Assembly (NCBI GenBank): GCA_050290705.1
Contig: JBNKIC010000013.1
Coordinates: 3,388 to 67,387 of the forward strand
DNA from: Sinisalibacter sp050290705
GTDB taxonomy: Bacteria > Pseudomonadota > Alphaproteobacteria > Rhodobacterales > Rhodobacteraceae
DNA length: 64,000 nt
Reading direction: 5' to 3'
The notes beneath the pieces are model-generated. The model had not been told where the DNA came from. It saw nothing but the letters and a program-made list of their open reading frames with translations, and searched no databases. This document shows positions 16,985 to 26,079 of this stretch, piece after piece. Made by a program: the position numbers and the translations under genes. Within the stretch, counting starts at the first letter, position 1, and each line of letters opens with the position of its first letter.

Positions 16985-18414
16985 GCCGCCCCCTCCGCTG
17001 CCTTTGCGCTCTCTTCCTTGGCGCGCGCCTCGTCGAGCGTGCCCACCATGTAGAGCGAGGCTTCGTTCCAACCGTCGGTCTCGCCCGCAAGGATCGCCTT
17101 GCAGCCTTTCAACGTCTCGGCCAGATCGACCGAGCGCCCGGCAAGGCCGGTAAAGGCTTCGGTCACGGCGAAGGGCTGGGTGAGGAAACGCTGCAGCCGC
17201 CGCGCGCGCATCACCTGCAGCCGGTCGTCGCGCCCCAGCTCGTCCATCCCGAGCAGCGAGATCACATCCTGCAGGGCGCGATAATGTTCGATGCAGCGCC
17301 GCACCTCACCCGCTACCCGCACATGCTCATCGCCCACCACCAGCGGATCGAGCAGGATCGAAGACGAGGCAATCGGGTCAATCGCCGGATACATCCCATC
17401 CGCCGCCATCGCGCGCGACAGCACCACCATGCTATCGACATGGCTGGCAATGGTGGTGACGGCAGGATCGGTGAAATCATCGGCGGGCACATAGACCGCT
17501 TCGATGGCGGTGATCGCATGCCCCCCCGAACTGGCAATCCGCTCCTGCAGCGCCGCCACTTCGCTGGCCAGTGTCGGCTGATAACCTACCCGGCTTGGCA
17601 ACCGCCCCAGCAGCCCCGACACTTCCGACCCCGCCTGCACGAAGCGAAACACATTATCCATCAACAGCAGCACATCGCGCCGCTCAGCATCGCGAAAATG
17701 CTCGGCGATGGTCAGCGCGGTCATCGGCACCCGCCAGCGCGCCCCGGGCGGCTCGTTCATCTGGCCATAGACCAGCACGGTGCGATCGAGCACCCCGGCG
17801 GCGCGCATATCGGTCAGCATCTCATGCCCCTCGCGCGACCGCTCGCCAACGCCTGCAAACACCGAAATACCCTGATAGCTCGCTACCATGGCGTGGATCA
17901 GCTCCATCACCAGCACGGTCTTGCCCACGCCCGCCCCGCCAAACATCGCGGCCTTGCCGCCCTGCGCCAGCGGGGTCAGCAGGTCGATCACCTTGATCCC
18001 GGTGCGAAACAGGCTGGCGGTTTGGGCCTGGGGGCTGAAAGCGGGCGGCGCATGGTGGATCGGGCGCTTTGGCACATCCTGGGGCAGCGGTTCCAGCCCG
18101 TCGCCCACATGGCCCGCCACGTCGAGCAAGCGGCCCAGCACCGCCTTGCCCACCGGCACCTCAACCGGGCCGCCAACCCGCGTTACCCGCGTGCCGCGTC
18201 GCAGCCCCAGCGTGGCCTGCAAGGCGATGGTCCGCACGGTGTCGCCATCCAGATGCGCCTGCACTTCAACCAGAACCGGCGCGCCCTCCGAAGGATGGAT
18301 GACAAGCGCGTCGTTGATGGGGGGCAGTTCCGACCCGGCAAAGGCGATATCAACCACCGCCCCGCGGATTGCTACGACCATCCCGTCTTTGCCGGTTCCG
18401 GGCGGCATCACCAT
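16981..18414 (-). CDS. atpD: N-ATPase F1 beta subunit
   Basis: A 477-residue catalytic beta subunit with Walker A GGAGVGKTVLV, catalytic Glu in GERSREG, and the arginine-containing ALSRAMAADGMYPAIDP block (here VLSRAMA). The DELSEED loop, which pushes gamma, reads DELGRDD. Position first in the operon, before atpC, is the diagnostic N-ATPase order. The ATG at 18414 has GGGAG four bases upstream. The operon promoter should lie in the 88-bp gap before the Hint gene stop. Confidence 0.95.
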   Translation of the reverse strand: MVMPPGTGKDGMVVAIRGAVVDIAFAGSELPPINDALVIHPSEGAPVLVEVQAHLDGDTVRTIALQATLGLRRGTRVTRVGGPVEVPVGKAVLGRLLDVAGHVGDGLEPLPQDVPKRPIHHAPPAFSPQAQTASLFRTGIKVIDLLTPLAQGGKAAMFGGAGVGKTVLVMELIHAMVASYQGISVFAGVGERSREGHEMLTDMRAAGVLDRTVLVYGQMNEPPGARWRVPMTALTIAEHFRDAERRDVLLLMDNVFRFVQAGSEVSGLLGRLPSRVGYQPTLASEVAALQERIASSGGHAITAIEAVYVPADDFTDPAVTTIASHVDSMVVLSRAMAADGMYPAIDPIASSSILLDPLVVGDEHVRVAGEVRRCIEHYRALQDVISLLGMDELGRDDRLQVMRARRLQRFLTQPFAVTEAFTGLAGRSVDLAETLKGCKAILAGETDGWNEASLYMVGTLDEARAKEESAKAAEGAA

Positions 18415-18502
18415 TTAACTCCCGACACTTAACCTGCACGAAGTCTAGCCGACATTCGGCGCATCCCATAGGATTCATGTCAAAAATGGCAAAGGAAGGG
18501 TA

Positions 18503-20929
18503 TCAGACCCGCGCGTCAGGCCGCGCCATCAGAAGCGCCGCTTGGGGCAGCTGACGCAGGGGACGGCCCGCAACAAAGGGCAGAGCGGTCGGCCCGTAAA
18601 GCCGCGCGGCAAGCGCGGGCGCCTTTGCGGTCAGGATCGGGGCAAGGCCGGGGAACAGGTCAAAAAGCTCGGCCCGGGCCGCCGGATCAAACCCGGCCAG
18701 CGCAAAGCTGCCGGGATAAAGGCTTTCGCTCGGCGCGCCATTGGCCAGCACCACGCCATGTTGGGGCAGCAGCAGGTGATGATAGGTCACCGCGCGCTTG
18801 CCATGGGCGATGCGGATGCGCCCGTCGCCATGCCTCAGCAACTGGATCGCCCGCACGAAAACCGGACCATCGGCGGCCAGACGCCCGTCATCAAGCGCCA
18901 TGGCGTGCTGTGGCGATACCAACAGATCGCCCCGGTTGCCCAAAGCCCCATCGCGGATCAGAACCGGCTTCAGCTCGGGGCGCTCGCGCAGCTCTTGCGG
19001 TCCCAGCGCCCGTTCGCCATGCCACAACACCGGCTGCGGCCCGATATTCAGCGTGGTTACCAGATCGCCCGCGCACAGATCTTCCACCAGCCGCTCGCCC
19101 GAGGGCGTCATGATCCGCGTGCCAGAGGCAAAGCACGGAATCCCCATCGCCGTCAGGTCTGCGGTTGTGGCCAGCGATGCCGGGGCGATGCCCAACAGCG
19201 TGATGGTTTCGCCATTCGGGAAGTTCAGAACCGCGTTGCCCGATCCGTCATCGGTGACGGTAACGTCGAACGCCTTGATCGGATTGCCTTGGGCATCGGT
19301 CAGGCCGGAGACATCGAACTGATCATTGGTCGCGCCATTGAGGTCGTCATCGGCCAGATCGAAACCGGTGATCGTATCATTGCCGTCGCCATCCGAGAAG
19401 GTGATCGTATCGTAACCGCTACCGACGGTGATCGTATCGTCGCCGCCGCCGCCACTCAGGGTCAGCCCGGACGTATCTGCCGAGGCATCAATCGTATCGT
19501 TGGCCGTGCCGCCCACGATGCTTTCGATTCCGTCAAAGGTAACGGTATTGATGCCATCGGTTGCAGTGCCAGCTTCCGCGCCGCTGAAGGTGACATTGAT
19601 CGGAGTCCAGACAGTGCTGAAATTCAGCGTGTCGAAATCGACGCCCGTTGTGACCGTTTCGCCGCCCGAAACCGTGTCGGTGCCCCAGTCACTTTCAATA
19701 TAGAATGTATCCTGGTCGGCGTCGCCGTACAGGGTGTCGTTGCCCAATTCGCCATAGATGGTGTCCTGGCCATCGCCACCATAAATCGTATCGTTGCCGC
19801 CGCCGCCGCGGATGGTGTCGTCGCCAGCCTCGCCAAACAGCCAGTCGTCGTAGCTTCCATACCAGTTTTGAACGTCGTCGATAAAGTCGTCGCCCGCGCC
19901 GCCATAGACGATATTGCCATCGGCCTGGGTTGCGCCGCCCGCGCCGTAATAGATCGTGTCGTTGCCAGCATCGCCGTAGATAACATCAGCCCCGGCCCCG
20001 GAATAGATGGTGTCATTCCCATCGCCGCCTTCGATCCAGTCGGCGCCACTGCCGGTCGCGATGTAGTCGTTGCCGCCAAAGCCAACGACTTGGAGATCAA
20101 CGGTCGCCGTTTCTGCGTGGATCCAGTCGGAATAGTCGGTGAGGTTGAAGGATTCGACGTTGTCGATGGTTCCCGAGGCCCCAGCGTTATAGCCATAGCT
20201 GCCGCCCGTGCCCGAAGTGAAGTTGAGCTCTACGCCCCAACCGGCGCTGGCCGAGTCGAATGTGACCGTGTCCCAATCGGCCCCGCCGTCGATATTGGTG
20301 ACCTGATCGCCGCCGAAAACGTAGAAACTGTCGTCGCCCGCTTCGCCATACAGGTTATCGGTGCCTGACCCGCCGGTCAGCTGATCGGCGCCAGCCCCGG
20401 CATAGACAATATCGTCGCCGCCGCCCGCGTTGACGATATCGTCGCCCGCGCCGACATAGAGCGTATCGTTGAAATCGCCGCCGGGCGGAAAGTTCGCAAT
20501 ACTTGGGTCGTACTGCTGGTACATCATATCGGCATAGGCCGGGGCCGTGCCGGCATCGACCGTATAGCTATCCGTCACCTCATAGGTGACCCCCGGGAAG
20601 ACATAGCCATCGGCAACAAATCCCGCAGGCACGCCATCTACCAGCACCTCATAGACGGTGATCGTCTGCGCCCCGCTCGACAGAACATAAGCCTGGCCCA
20701 GCGTGGTATTGCCCGAGGTGATCGGGTTACCGAGCGCATCGGTGACCGTACCGCTTTGCGTGTCGGTGGCGTTGAAAACGGTGTCGTCATCGGTGACGGA
20801 ATAGTTCACCACATCGGTGGTAACGTCCCACAGCGTGGCGATGTTGACATAGGACCCCACACCAATCGCGCCGCCGCCCTGCACTTGCAGGTCAGATGTC
20901 GAAAATCCGTTGAGGTTATAGATTGTCAT
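18503..20929 (-). CDS. Secreted-type calcium-repeat protein with Hint domain
   Basis: An 808-residue protein. The first 150 residues are acidic with no signal peptide. Residues about 150-540 hold many glycine/aspartate nonapeptides of the RTX type (GGDGNDTIY, GDAGNDTIY, GGSGTDNLY), which fold as a Ca2+-bound beta-roll. From Cys599 (CFASGTRI) to about 745 lies a Hint (hedgehog/intein) domain with the block SPQHAMAL. This architecture is frequent in Rhodobacteraceae and is usually exported by a type I system, but no transporter genes are adjacent. Strongly repetitive codons explain the dense shadow frames. Role, perhaps adhesion or extracellular processing, is unknown. Confidence 0.88.
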   Translation of the reverse strand: MTIYNLNGFSTSDLQVQGGGAIGVGSYVNIATLWDVTTDVVNYSVTDDDTVFNATDTQSGTVTDALGNPITSGNTTLGQAYVLSSGAQTITVYEVLVDGVPAGFVADGYVFPGVTYEVTDSYTVDAGTAPAYADMMYQQYDPSIANFPPGGDFNDTLYVGAGDDIVNAGGGDDIVYAGAGADQLTGGSGTDNLYGEAGDDSFYVFGGDQVTNIDGGADWDTVTFDSASAGWGVELNFTSGTGGSYGYNAGASGTIDNVESFNLTDYSDWIHAETATVDLQVVGFGGNDYIATGSGADWIEGGDGNDTIYSGAGADVIYGDAGNDTIYYGAGGATQADGNIVYGGAGDDFIDDVQNWYGSYDDWLFGEAGDDTIRGGGGNDTIYGGDGQDTIYGELGNDTLYGDADQDTFYIESDWGTDTVSGGETVTTGVDFDTLNFSTVWTPINVTFSGAEAGTATDGINTVTFDGIESIVGGTANDTIDASADTSGLTLSGGGGDDTITVGSGYDTITFSDGDGNDTITGFDLADDDLNGATNDQFDVSGLTDAQGNPIKAFDVTVTDDGSGNAVLNFPNGETITLLGIAPASLATTADLTAMGIPCFASGTRIMTPSGERLVEDLCAGDLVTTLNIGPQPVLWHGERALGPQELRERPELKPVLIRDGALGNRGDLLVSPQHAMALDDGRLAADGPVFVRAIQLLRHGDGRIRIAHGKRAVTYHHLLLPQHGVVLANGAPSESLYPGSFALAGFDPAARAELFDLFPGLAPILTAKAPALAARLYGPTALPFVAGRPLRQLPQAALLMARPDARV

Positions 20930-21279
20930 ATTTCTTCCCAGCCACTCCCGTCAGTGAACGGCTTCACGCGCACTCACCCACACGAAAAATACCGGAAAAT
21001 CTCTGAAAAAAGTGGAAATTTAATCCCCAAACTGCTTGGGATTTTCTGAAAATTTGATGAAATCATAAGGGGTTAATCCCCCGGTCTGCGCCGATGAATA
21101 GGCGCGTGACATCGGGTGCGTTCCGGCCCGTATCGCCCCTCGGCTGGCGCGAGAGGCTCCCGTCGAAGGCAGGCCGCACACGCCCCGCCGTAAACCTCTT
21201 TCCGCGACTCGAAATATATGCACTATAGTACAAAGTGCGACACTCGGCCGCAGGCCGCGCGCGTCAGGGAGGAAACGGA
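20930..21279. other. Divergent intergenic region, Hint gene / AraC gene
   Basis: 350 bp without a supported gene and more AT-rich than its flanks. It holds a hairpin at 21022-21043 (AATCCC...GGGATT with a one-base bulge), a GGGG-TTAAT-CCCC dyad at 21070-21082, and a dyad at 21219-21232 just upstream of the AraC gene. Promoters for both genes must lie here, but no convincing -35/-10 pair stands out. Confidence 0.5.
21219..21232. promoter_or_regulatory. ACTATAGT dyad upstream of AraC gene (site 1)
   Basis: TGCACTATAGTACA, a near-perfect palindrome around ACTATAGT, 48-61 bp before the AraC-type start codon. An inverted related copy lies within the gene at 21353-21366. Pairing of two such sites suggests autoregulation (inference). 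Confidence 0.4.
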
Positions 21280-22221
21280 ATGGCCATGTCAGCAGCGCTA
21301 CAGGGACGCCGTCCGGAGGCGTCTGTAGAGAAACTGGTGGAGTATCGTCAGGTTCACTATAGTGCACATTCCGAGGCCGCCCATTACTACACCAACACCC
21401 CGGCACGGGTGCAGTTCCGATTTGCCAACCCGATCATCTGTCGGCTGACCGGCGGCTCCAAAGTGATGCGGGTCAATGGCGATACGGCCTTCGATTTTAG
21501 CCCCGGCGATGTGATGTATGTGCCGCCCGGGCTGGAGATCGACATCGACCTTGGCACCGCGACGCCCGACCGGCCGATTGAATGCGATTGCTTCGAGATC
21601 GAGGCCGGGCGGATGGACGGAATCATCGCGCGGCTGAACGAGAGCCTGTCTGGCGGCGGGGCCGAGGCGACGGCGCGGGTGGACTGGGCGCGCTATGCGC
21701 TGTTCTCCGGCGAAGAGGCCGATACGCTGGGTCTGGCGGGCTTGATGGCGCTGTTTCACGACCGGGACGGGATGTTTTCCGATCTGCGGATCGACACGCG
21801 GATCGACGAAACCCTCATGCTGCTGCTTCAGGCCCGCGCCCGCGATCTGCTCGCCTTCGACACCGCCGGGCATGTGGATAGCGGCCTCACCGCCGCCGCC
21901 CGGCTGATCCGCGAAAACCTCGACCGGCATGTCGGCAATGAAGAGCTGGCCCGGGCCGCCTGCATGAGCGAAAGCACCCTGCACCGGCAGTTTCAGAAAC
22001 ACTTCGGCACCTCGCCGCTGAAATTCGCCAACCAGCTACGCATCACCCGGGCCAAGCGCGAGCTGCGACAAAACCGCGATGGCATCGAAGGTATCGCAGC
22101 AAAGCTTGGCTTTTCCGATGCCAGTCATTTCAGCCGGGTCTTTCGCAAAAGCGTGGGCGAGCCCCCGGCCGAGTATCGCCGCCGCCGGATGAGCGCACCC
22201 GAGATGCGCGTTTGGGAGTGA
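21280..22221 (+). CDS. AraC-family transcriptional regulator
   Basis: A 313-residue regulator: an N-terminal sensor domain (AraC_binding_2-like) and two C-terminal helix-turn-helices (ELARAACMSESTLHRQFQKH and GIAAKLGFSDASHFSRVFRK) ending in the classic GEPPAEYRRRR. The ATG at 21280 has GGAGG seven bases upstream; the open frame starts at 21235 but lacks a site there. It lies 81 bp ahead of an aldehyde dehydrogenase / GMC oxidoreductase gene set on the same strand and is the likely activator of that set. Confidence 0.9.
   Translation: MAMSAALQGRRPEASVEKLVEYRQVHYSAHSEAAHYYTNTPARVQFRFANPIICRLTGGSKVMRVNGDTAFDFSPGDVMYVPPGLEIDIDLGTATPDRPIECDCFEIEAGRMDGIIARLNESLSGGGAEATARVDWARYALFSGEEADTLGLAGLMALFHDRDGMFSDLRIDTRIDETLMLLLQARARDLLAFDTAGHVDSGLTAAARLIRENLDRHVGNEELARAACMSESTLHRQFQKHFGTSPLKFANQLRITRAKRELRQNRDGIEGIAAKLGFSDASHFSRVFRKSVGEPPAEYRRRRMSAPEMRVWE
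21353..21366. promoter_or_regulatory. ACTATAGT dyad inside AraC gene (site 2)
   Basis: TTCACTATAGTGCA inside the AraC coding region. The perfect palindrome CACTATAGTG is shared, on the opposite strand, with the site 134 bp upstream (common core TGCACTATAGT). Whether it is bound is not known. Confidence 0.35.
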
Positions 22222-22302
22222 CATTCCAGAAAATGACAGCCCTGTTCATGGGCCGGTTGGACAGCGCGTGGCAGGCTTTCCGTTATAATAAGGGAGGAAA
22301 CC

Positions 22303-23796
22303 ATGCTGGACTGGTTGAAAAAGAACAAGGCGCAGGCGAATGAGAGCCACAAGCTCTTCATCAACGGCGCCTGGACCAATGCCGCCTCGGGCGCGCATTT
22401 CGATGATCTCGATCCCGCCACTGGCGCGCTGTTTGCCCAGGTGGCCGATGCAGGCCAGGCCGATATCGAGGCGGCGATTGCCGCAGCGCGGGCTGCACAG
22501 CCGGGATGGGCCGCCATGCCTCCGGCCGCGCGGGCGGGCGTGCTGTTCAAGGCCGCGAGCCTGTTTGCCGAGCGTCAGGAAGATTTTGCCCAGGCGCTGA
22601 TGGCCGAAACCGGCTCGGGCTTCGGCAAGGCGATGTTCGAATGCTCGCTGGTGCCGCTGGCGCTGCAAGAGGCGGCAGGTCTGGCCACCCGTGAAATCGG
22701 CGAGATCTACCCGAGCCAGGTGCCGGGCAAGATCAACCGCACCATGCGCAGCCCTTCCGGGGTCGTGGGTGTGGTCTCGCCCTGGAACTTCCCGCTCTAT
22801 CTGTCGCTGCGTGGTTTCATCTACGCGCTGGCGCTGGGCAACACCGTGGTTCTGAAACCCTCGGAAGATTCCCCGCTCACCGGCGGGCTGATGATCGCCG
22901 AGCTGTTCCACGATGCGGGCGTTCCGGCGGGCGTGATGAACGTCATCACCACCTCGCGCGATGGTGCGACGCTGGTGGGCGACGCCTTCGTCAGCGATCC
23001 CCGGGTGAACGTGATCAGCTTCACCGGCTCCACCGCCGTGGGCAAACTGCTCAACACCGCCTGCGCGGCGGCGTTCAAGCCGATCGTGCTGGAACTGGGC
23101 GGCAAGAACCCGATCATCGTGCTCGACGATGCCGATATCGACCGCGCGGTCGACCTCGCTTTCTTCGGCTCGTTCCTGCATCAAGGCCAAATCTGCATGT
23201 CCGCCGACCGGGTGCTGGTGGCGCGCAATCTCTACGATGCCTTTGTCGAAAAGCTGGTGGCGAAAACCAAAATGTTCGTACCCACCGCACCGCAGGAACA
23301 AACCTGCGTGGTCGGCCCGATCATCAATGCCCGCCAGCTCGACCGGATCGTAAAGCTGATCGACGAGGCCAAGGCACAGGGCGCGGTGGCGCATTGCGGC
23401 GGCATGGCGGAAGGCAGCTACTATCAGGCCACCGTTCTCACCGGCGTTACCCGCGATATGCGTGCCTGGAACGAGGAAGTCTTTGGCCCGGTCACCACGG
23501 TCACCCCATTCGACACAGTCGAAGAGGCGCTGGAGATGGCGAACGACACGCCCTATGGGCTCTCGGCCTCGATCATCACCGGCGACGTGCTGCGCGGCGA
23601 GATGCTGGCCGAACAGGTGCAGGCCGGGATGGTGCATGTGAACGACAGCACCGTGCATGACGAGCCGCATTGCCCATTCTCGGGGATCGGCGCGTCGGGC
23701 GGTGGCACCAAATGGGGGCCGAAAGGCGCCATCGAGGCCTTCACCACCCAACGCTGGATTTCGACCCAGCGCGTGGCGCATCCGCTGCCGTTCTAA
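22303..23796 (+). CDS. NAD(P)-dependent aldehyde dehydrogenase
   Basis: A 497-residue ALDH with SFTGSTAVGK cofactor loop, ELGGKNP active-site glutamate, and the catalytic cysteine in GQICMSADR. This GQxCMSADR pattern is found in benzaldehyde/vanillin-dehydrogenase-like enzymes. The ATG has GGGAGG five bases upstream. It is followed by a Tat-exported small subunit and a GMC flavoprotein, so it probably oxidises the aldehyde formed from an alcohol by the latter. The exact substrate cannot be assigned. Confidence 0.9.
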   Translation: MLDWLKKNKAQANESHKLFINGAWTNAASGAHFDDLDPATGALFAQVADAGQADIEAAIAAARAAQPGWAAMPPAARAGVLFKAASLFAERQEDFAQALMAETGSGFGKAMFECSLVPLALQEAAGLATREIGEIYPSQVPGKINRTMRSPSGVVGVVSPWNFPLYLSLRGFIYALALGNTVVLKPSEDSPLTGGLMIAELFHDAGVPAGVMNVITTSRDGATLVGDAFVSDPRVNVISFTGSTAVGKLLNTACAAAFKPIVLELGGKNPIIVLDDADIDRAVDLAFFGSFLHQGQICMSADRVLVARNLYDAFVEKLVAKTKMFVPTAPQEQTCVVGPIINARQLDRIVKLIDEAKAQGAVAHCGGMAEGSYYQATVLTGVTRDMRAWNEEVFGPVTTVTPFDTVEEALEMANDTPYGLSASIITGDVLRGEMLAEQVQAGMVHVNDSTVHDEPHCPFSGIGASGGGTKWGPKGAIEAFTTQRWISTQRVAHPLPF

Positions 23797-23801
23797 GGCG
23801 C

Positions 23802-23835
23802 TCCGGTCCGGTGTGGAGGAGCACCCCGGACCGGA
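23802..23835 (+). terminator. Strong hairpin between ALDH and small-subunit genes
   Basis: A perfect 10-bp stem (TCCGGTCCGG / CCGGACCGGA) starts five bases after the ALDH stop codon and is followed by TTTCAT. It could end part of the transcripts or protect the ALDH message, setting different levels for the genes on either side. The U-run is short, so readthrough is likely. Confidence 0.55.
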
Positions 23836-23861
23836 TTTCATAAAAAATCAGGGAGGAAATG

Positions 23862-24458
23862 ATGTCCGATCAAGACGACATCCAGATTGTGACGCGCCAC
23901 ATCGACAGAATGGGCCGTCGGGATTTTCTACGCCTCAGCACCTATGCGGCGGGTCTTGTCGCCGCCGGTGGACTGGGGCTCGGCGCGCGTCCGGCGCTGG
24001 CTTCAAGCCTGCCCGAGGGCATCGCCCATATGAGCGCAGACGAATACGCGGTGTTTCACCGGCTGATGCAGGTGCTGCTGCCCACCGATGGCTCGATCCT
24101 CGTGCCGCCGGACACCCTGCCGGTGCTGCAAACCGTCGATGGCGGCTTTCTGGCGGGCATGGCCCCGCATGTGCTGGCCGCAGTGAAAGGCGGCGTGGCC
24201 TATTTCAACCAGGCGCCGGTGGCGAGCCTCGGCAAACCCTTCACCGAGCTCACGGATGGTGAGGCCACGGGCTTTTGCGACGCCCTGGCCCAATCCTCCG
24301 AGCCGCCCGCCCGTGGGCTGTTCACCGCGCTGAAGTTCCTTGTTGTCACGGCCTATTGGGCGATCCCGCCCGCCTGGGAACCAACCGGCTTTGACGGGCC
24401 GGTCTTTGAACGGTGGAAGATCGACTATGCCGGCAACGCGCCGCTGCCCCAGGCCTGA
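23862..24458 (+). CDS. Tat-exported small subunit, gluconate 2-dehydrogenase subunit 3 family
   Basis: A 198-residue protein with a twin-arginine leader (MGRRDFLRLSTYAAGLVAAGGLGLGARPALAS), cleaved after about ALAS, and a mature domain typical of the small subunit of membrane-bound FAD sugar/alcohol dehydrogenases. The large GMC subunit next door has no signal of its own and is expected to be carried through the Tat pore by this one. Two ATG codons abut; the second (23862) has the better GGAGG spacing. No cytochrome c subunit gene follows. Confidence 0.82.
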   Translation: MSDQDDIQIVTRHIDRMGRRDFLRLSTYAAGLVAAGGLGLGARPALASSLPEGIAHMSADEYAVFHRLMQVLLPTDGSILVPPDTLPVLQTVDGGFLAGMAPHVLAAVKGGVAYFNQAPVASLGKPFTELTDGEATGFCDALAQSSEPPARGLFTALKFLVVTAYWAIPPAWEPTGFDGPVFERWKIDYAGNAPLPQA

Positions 24459-24472
24459 CGAGGAGAAAAACC

Positions 24473-26029
24473 ATGGCTGATACTGCAAAAGTAGCCGCGC
24501 ACGGGCTGAATGTGACCCAGGCGGCGGATGTAACCGAAACCAATATCCGGCTTAGCGCCGATGCGGTGATTGTGGGCTCGGGGGCCGGTGGCGCCGTCGC
24601 CGCCTATGAGCTGGCGAAAGCGGGCAAGAAGGTGATTGTGCTGGAAGCCGGGCGCTATGTGCCTTCCGAGCAATTCACCGAAATGCACGCGGTGACGCTG
24701 GGCACGATGTATGCCGATCACGGCGGCCAGACCAATACCACCGGCGACATCACCGTGTTGCAGGGCAACTGTGTCGGCGGCTCAACGGTCGTGAACGCCG
24801 CGCTCTGCTTTCGCACCCCGGATTATTACCTCAAGCTCTGGGGCGAGAAATTTGGCCTCACCAACCTCACCACCGAGGTGCTGACGCCCTATTTCGAAAC
24901 CATTGAGGCCAATCTGTCGATCACCCCGAACGAGGAATGGGAAACCAGCCCGGGCGGCGAGCTGATCGGTGAAGGCATGGATGCGCTGGACCTGCCGCGC
25001 GGCATCGCCAAACGCAACGTGAAGGATTGCGCCCTCACCGGCTATTGCTTCGCCGCCTGCAAGGGCGACCGCAAGCAAAGCATGTTGGTCACCTATCTGC
25101 CCTGGGCACAGGCCTATGGGGCCGAGATCTATGCCGATACCCGTGCCGTCGAAGTGCTGGCCGCGAACGGTGTGGCCAGCGGCATCCGGGCCGAGGTGGT
25201 GGATCCCAATACCGGCGAGAAGAAAGCCGATCTTCAGGTCGATGCGCCGATCGTTGTGCTCGCCGCAGGGCCGGTGCAAACGCCGATCCTGTTGTTGCGC
25301 TCGGGTATTGCCAATTCCTCGGGGCAGGTCGGTCAGAACTTTGCCTGTCACCCGACGATTTCGCTCACTGCCGAGTTTGAGCAGAAGGTCGACGATTTCC
25401 ACGGCGCCACCCATTCGCTCTACATGGACAAGTTCACCCTGCCCGAAGATGGCGGCTATCTGCTGCTCAATGCGCTGGAACAGCCGGTTTTCGCCGCCTC
25501 CAGCCAGAACCCGGGCACCGGCAAACCCTATGTCTCGTTCATGGAGAAATACCGCAACCGGATCCGCCTAATCACCCTGATCCACGATCAGAACGTGGGC
25601 GAGGTGACATGGGAAAACGGGGTGAAGTCGATCAACTACACGGTGGATGATGCGGATTTCGAGGCGATGAAAGAGGGCTTGAAAACCAACGCCCATATTC
25701 TCTTCGCCGCCGGGGCCAAACAGGTGCTGGTGCCCACCGCGTTCTCAACCGTGATCGACAGCGACGATCAGGTGGATGCCATCATGGATGGGCTGGCCAA
25801 TGACAGTGCCCAGTTCCCCTATGTGTCGTTCCACCCGCAGGGCACTTGCCGCATGGGTGCCGACCCGGCCACCACGGTGGTGTCCCCGAGCGGCGAAACC
25901 CATGACGTGAAGAACCTCTACATCACCGATGCGAGCCTCTTGCCCACGTCAATCGGCTACAACCCGTCCGAAACGGTCTATGCACTGTCGAGCTATATCA
26001 GCGATCAGATCAACGCGGCGCACGCATAA
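24473..26029 (+). CDS. GMC-family FAD-dependent alcohol oxidoreductase
   Basis: A 518-residue flavoprotein with the FAD motif VIVGSGAGGAVAAYELAKAG near residue 35, GGSTVVNAA for flavin contact, and the C-terminal catalytic HPQGTCRMG histidine with a downstream Asn (GYNPSETVY). It oxidises an alcohol or sugar hydroxyl and passes electrons to the respiratory chain. The ATG at 24473 has AGGAGAAA upstream, 14 bp after the small-subunit gene. Cys-rich CALTGYCFAACKGD (about 185-198) is a feature shared with membrane-associated members. Confidence 0.88.
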   Translation: MADTAKVAAHGLNVTQAADVTETNIRLSADAVIVGSGAGGAVAAYELAKAGKKVIVLEAGRYVPSEQFTEMHAVTLGTMYADHGGQTNTTGDITVLQGNCVGGSTVVNAALCFRTPDYYLKLWGEKFGLTNLTTEVLTPYFETIEANLSITPNEEWETSPGGELIGEGMDALDLPRGIAKRNVKDCALTGYCFAACKGDRKQSMLVTYLPWAQAYGAEIYADTRAVEVLAANGVASGIRAEVVDPNTGEKKADLQVDAPIVVLAAGPVQTPILLLRSGIANSSGQVGQNFACHPTISLTAEFEQKVDDFHGATHSLYMDKFTLPEDGGYLLLNALEQPVFAASSQNPGTGKPYVSFMEKYRNRIRLITLIHDQNVGEVTWENGVKSINYTVDDADFEAMKEGLKTNAHILFAAGAKQVLVPTAFSTVIDSDDQVDAIMDGLANDSAQFPYVSFHPQGTCRMGADPATTVVSPSGETHDVKNLYITDASLLPTSIGYNPSETVYALSSYISDQINAAHA

Positions 26030-26040
26030 CGCAACGATTT

Positions 26041-26076
26041 GAAAGGGTGGGGCGCTACGGCGCCCCGCTCACTTTC
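26041..26076. terminator. Bidirectional terminator hairpin between GMC gene and nadC
   Basis: A long dyad GAAAG...GGGGCGC-TACG-GCGCCCC...CTTTC between two converging genes. The inner 7-bp GC stem with a 4-base loop is perfect and the outer GAAAG/CTTTC arms supply A/T runs on both strands, the form of a two-way terminator. Confidence 0.75.
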
Positions 26077-26079
26077 GGA

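Noticed and set aside
22284..22289. TATAAT as a promoter for the aldehyde dehydrogenase
   Set aside because: It lies 14 bases from the start codon, leaving no room for a ribosome-binding leader, and no -35 is spaced properly.
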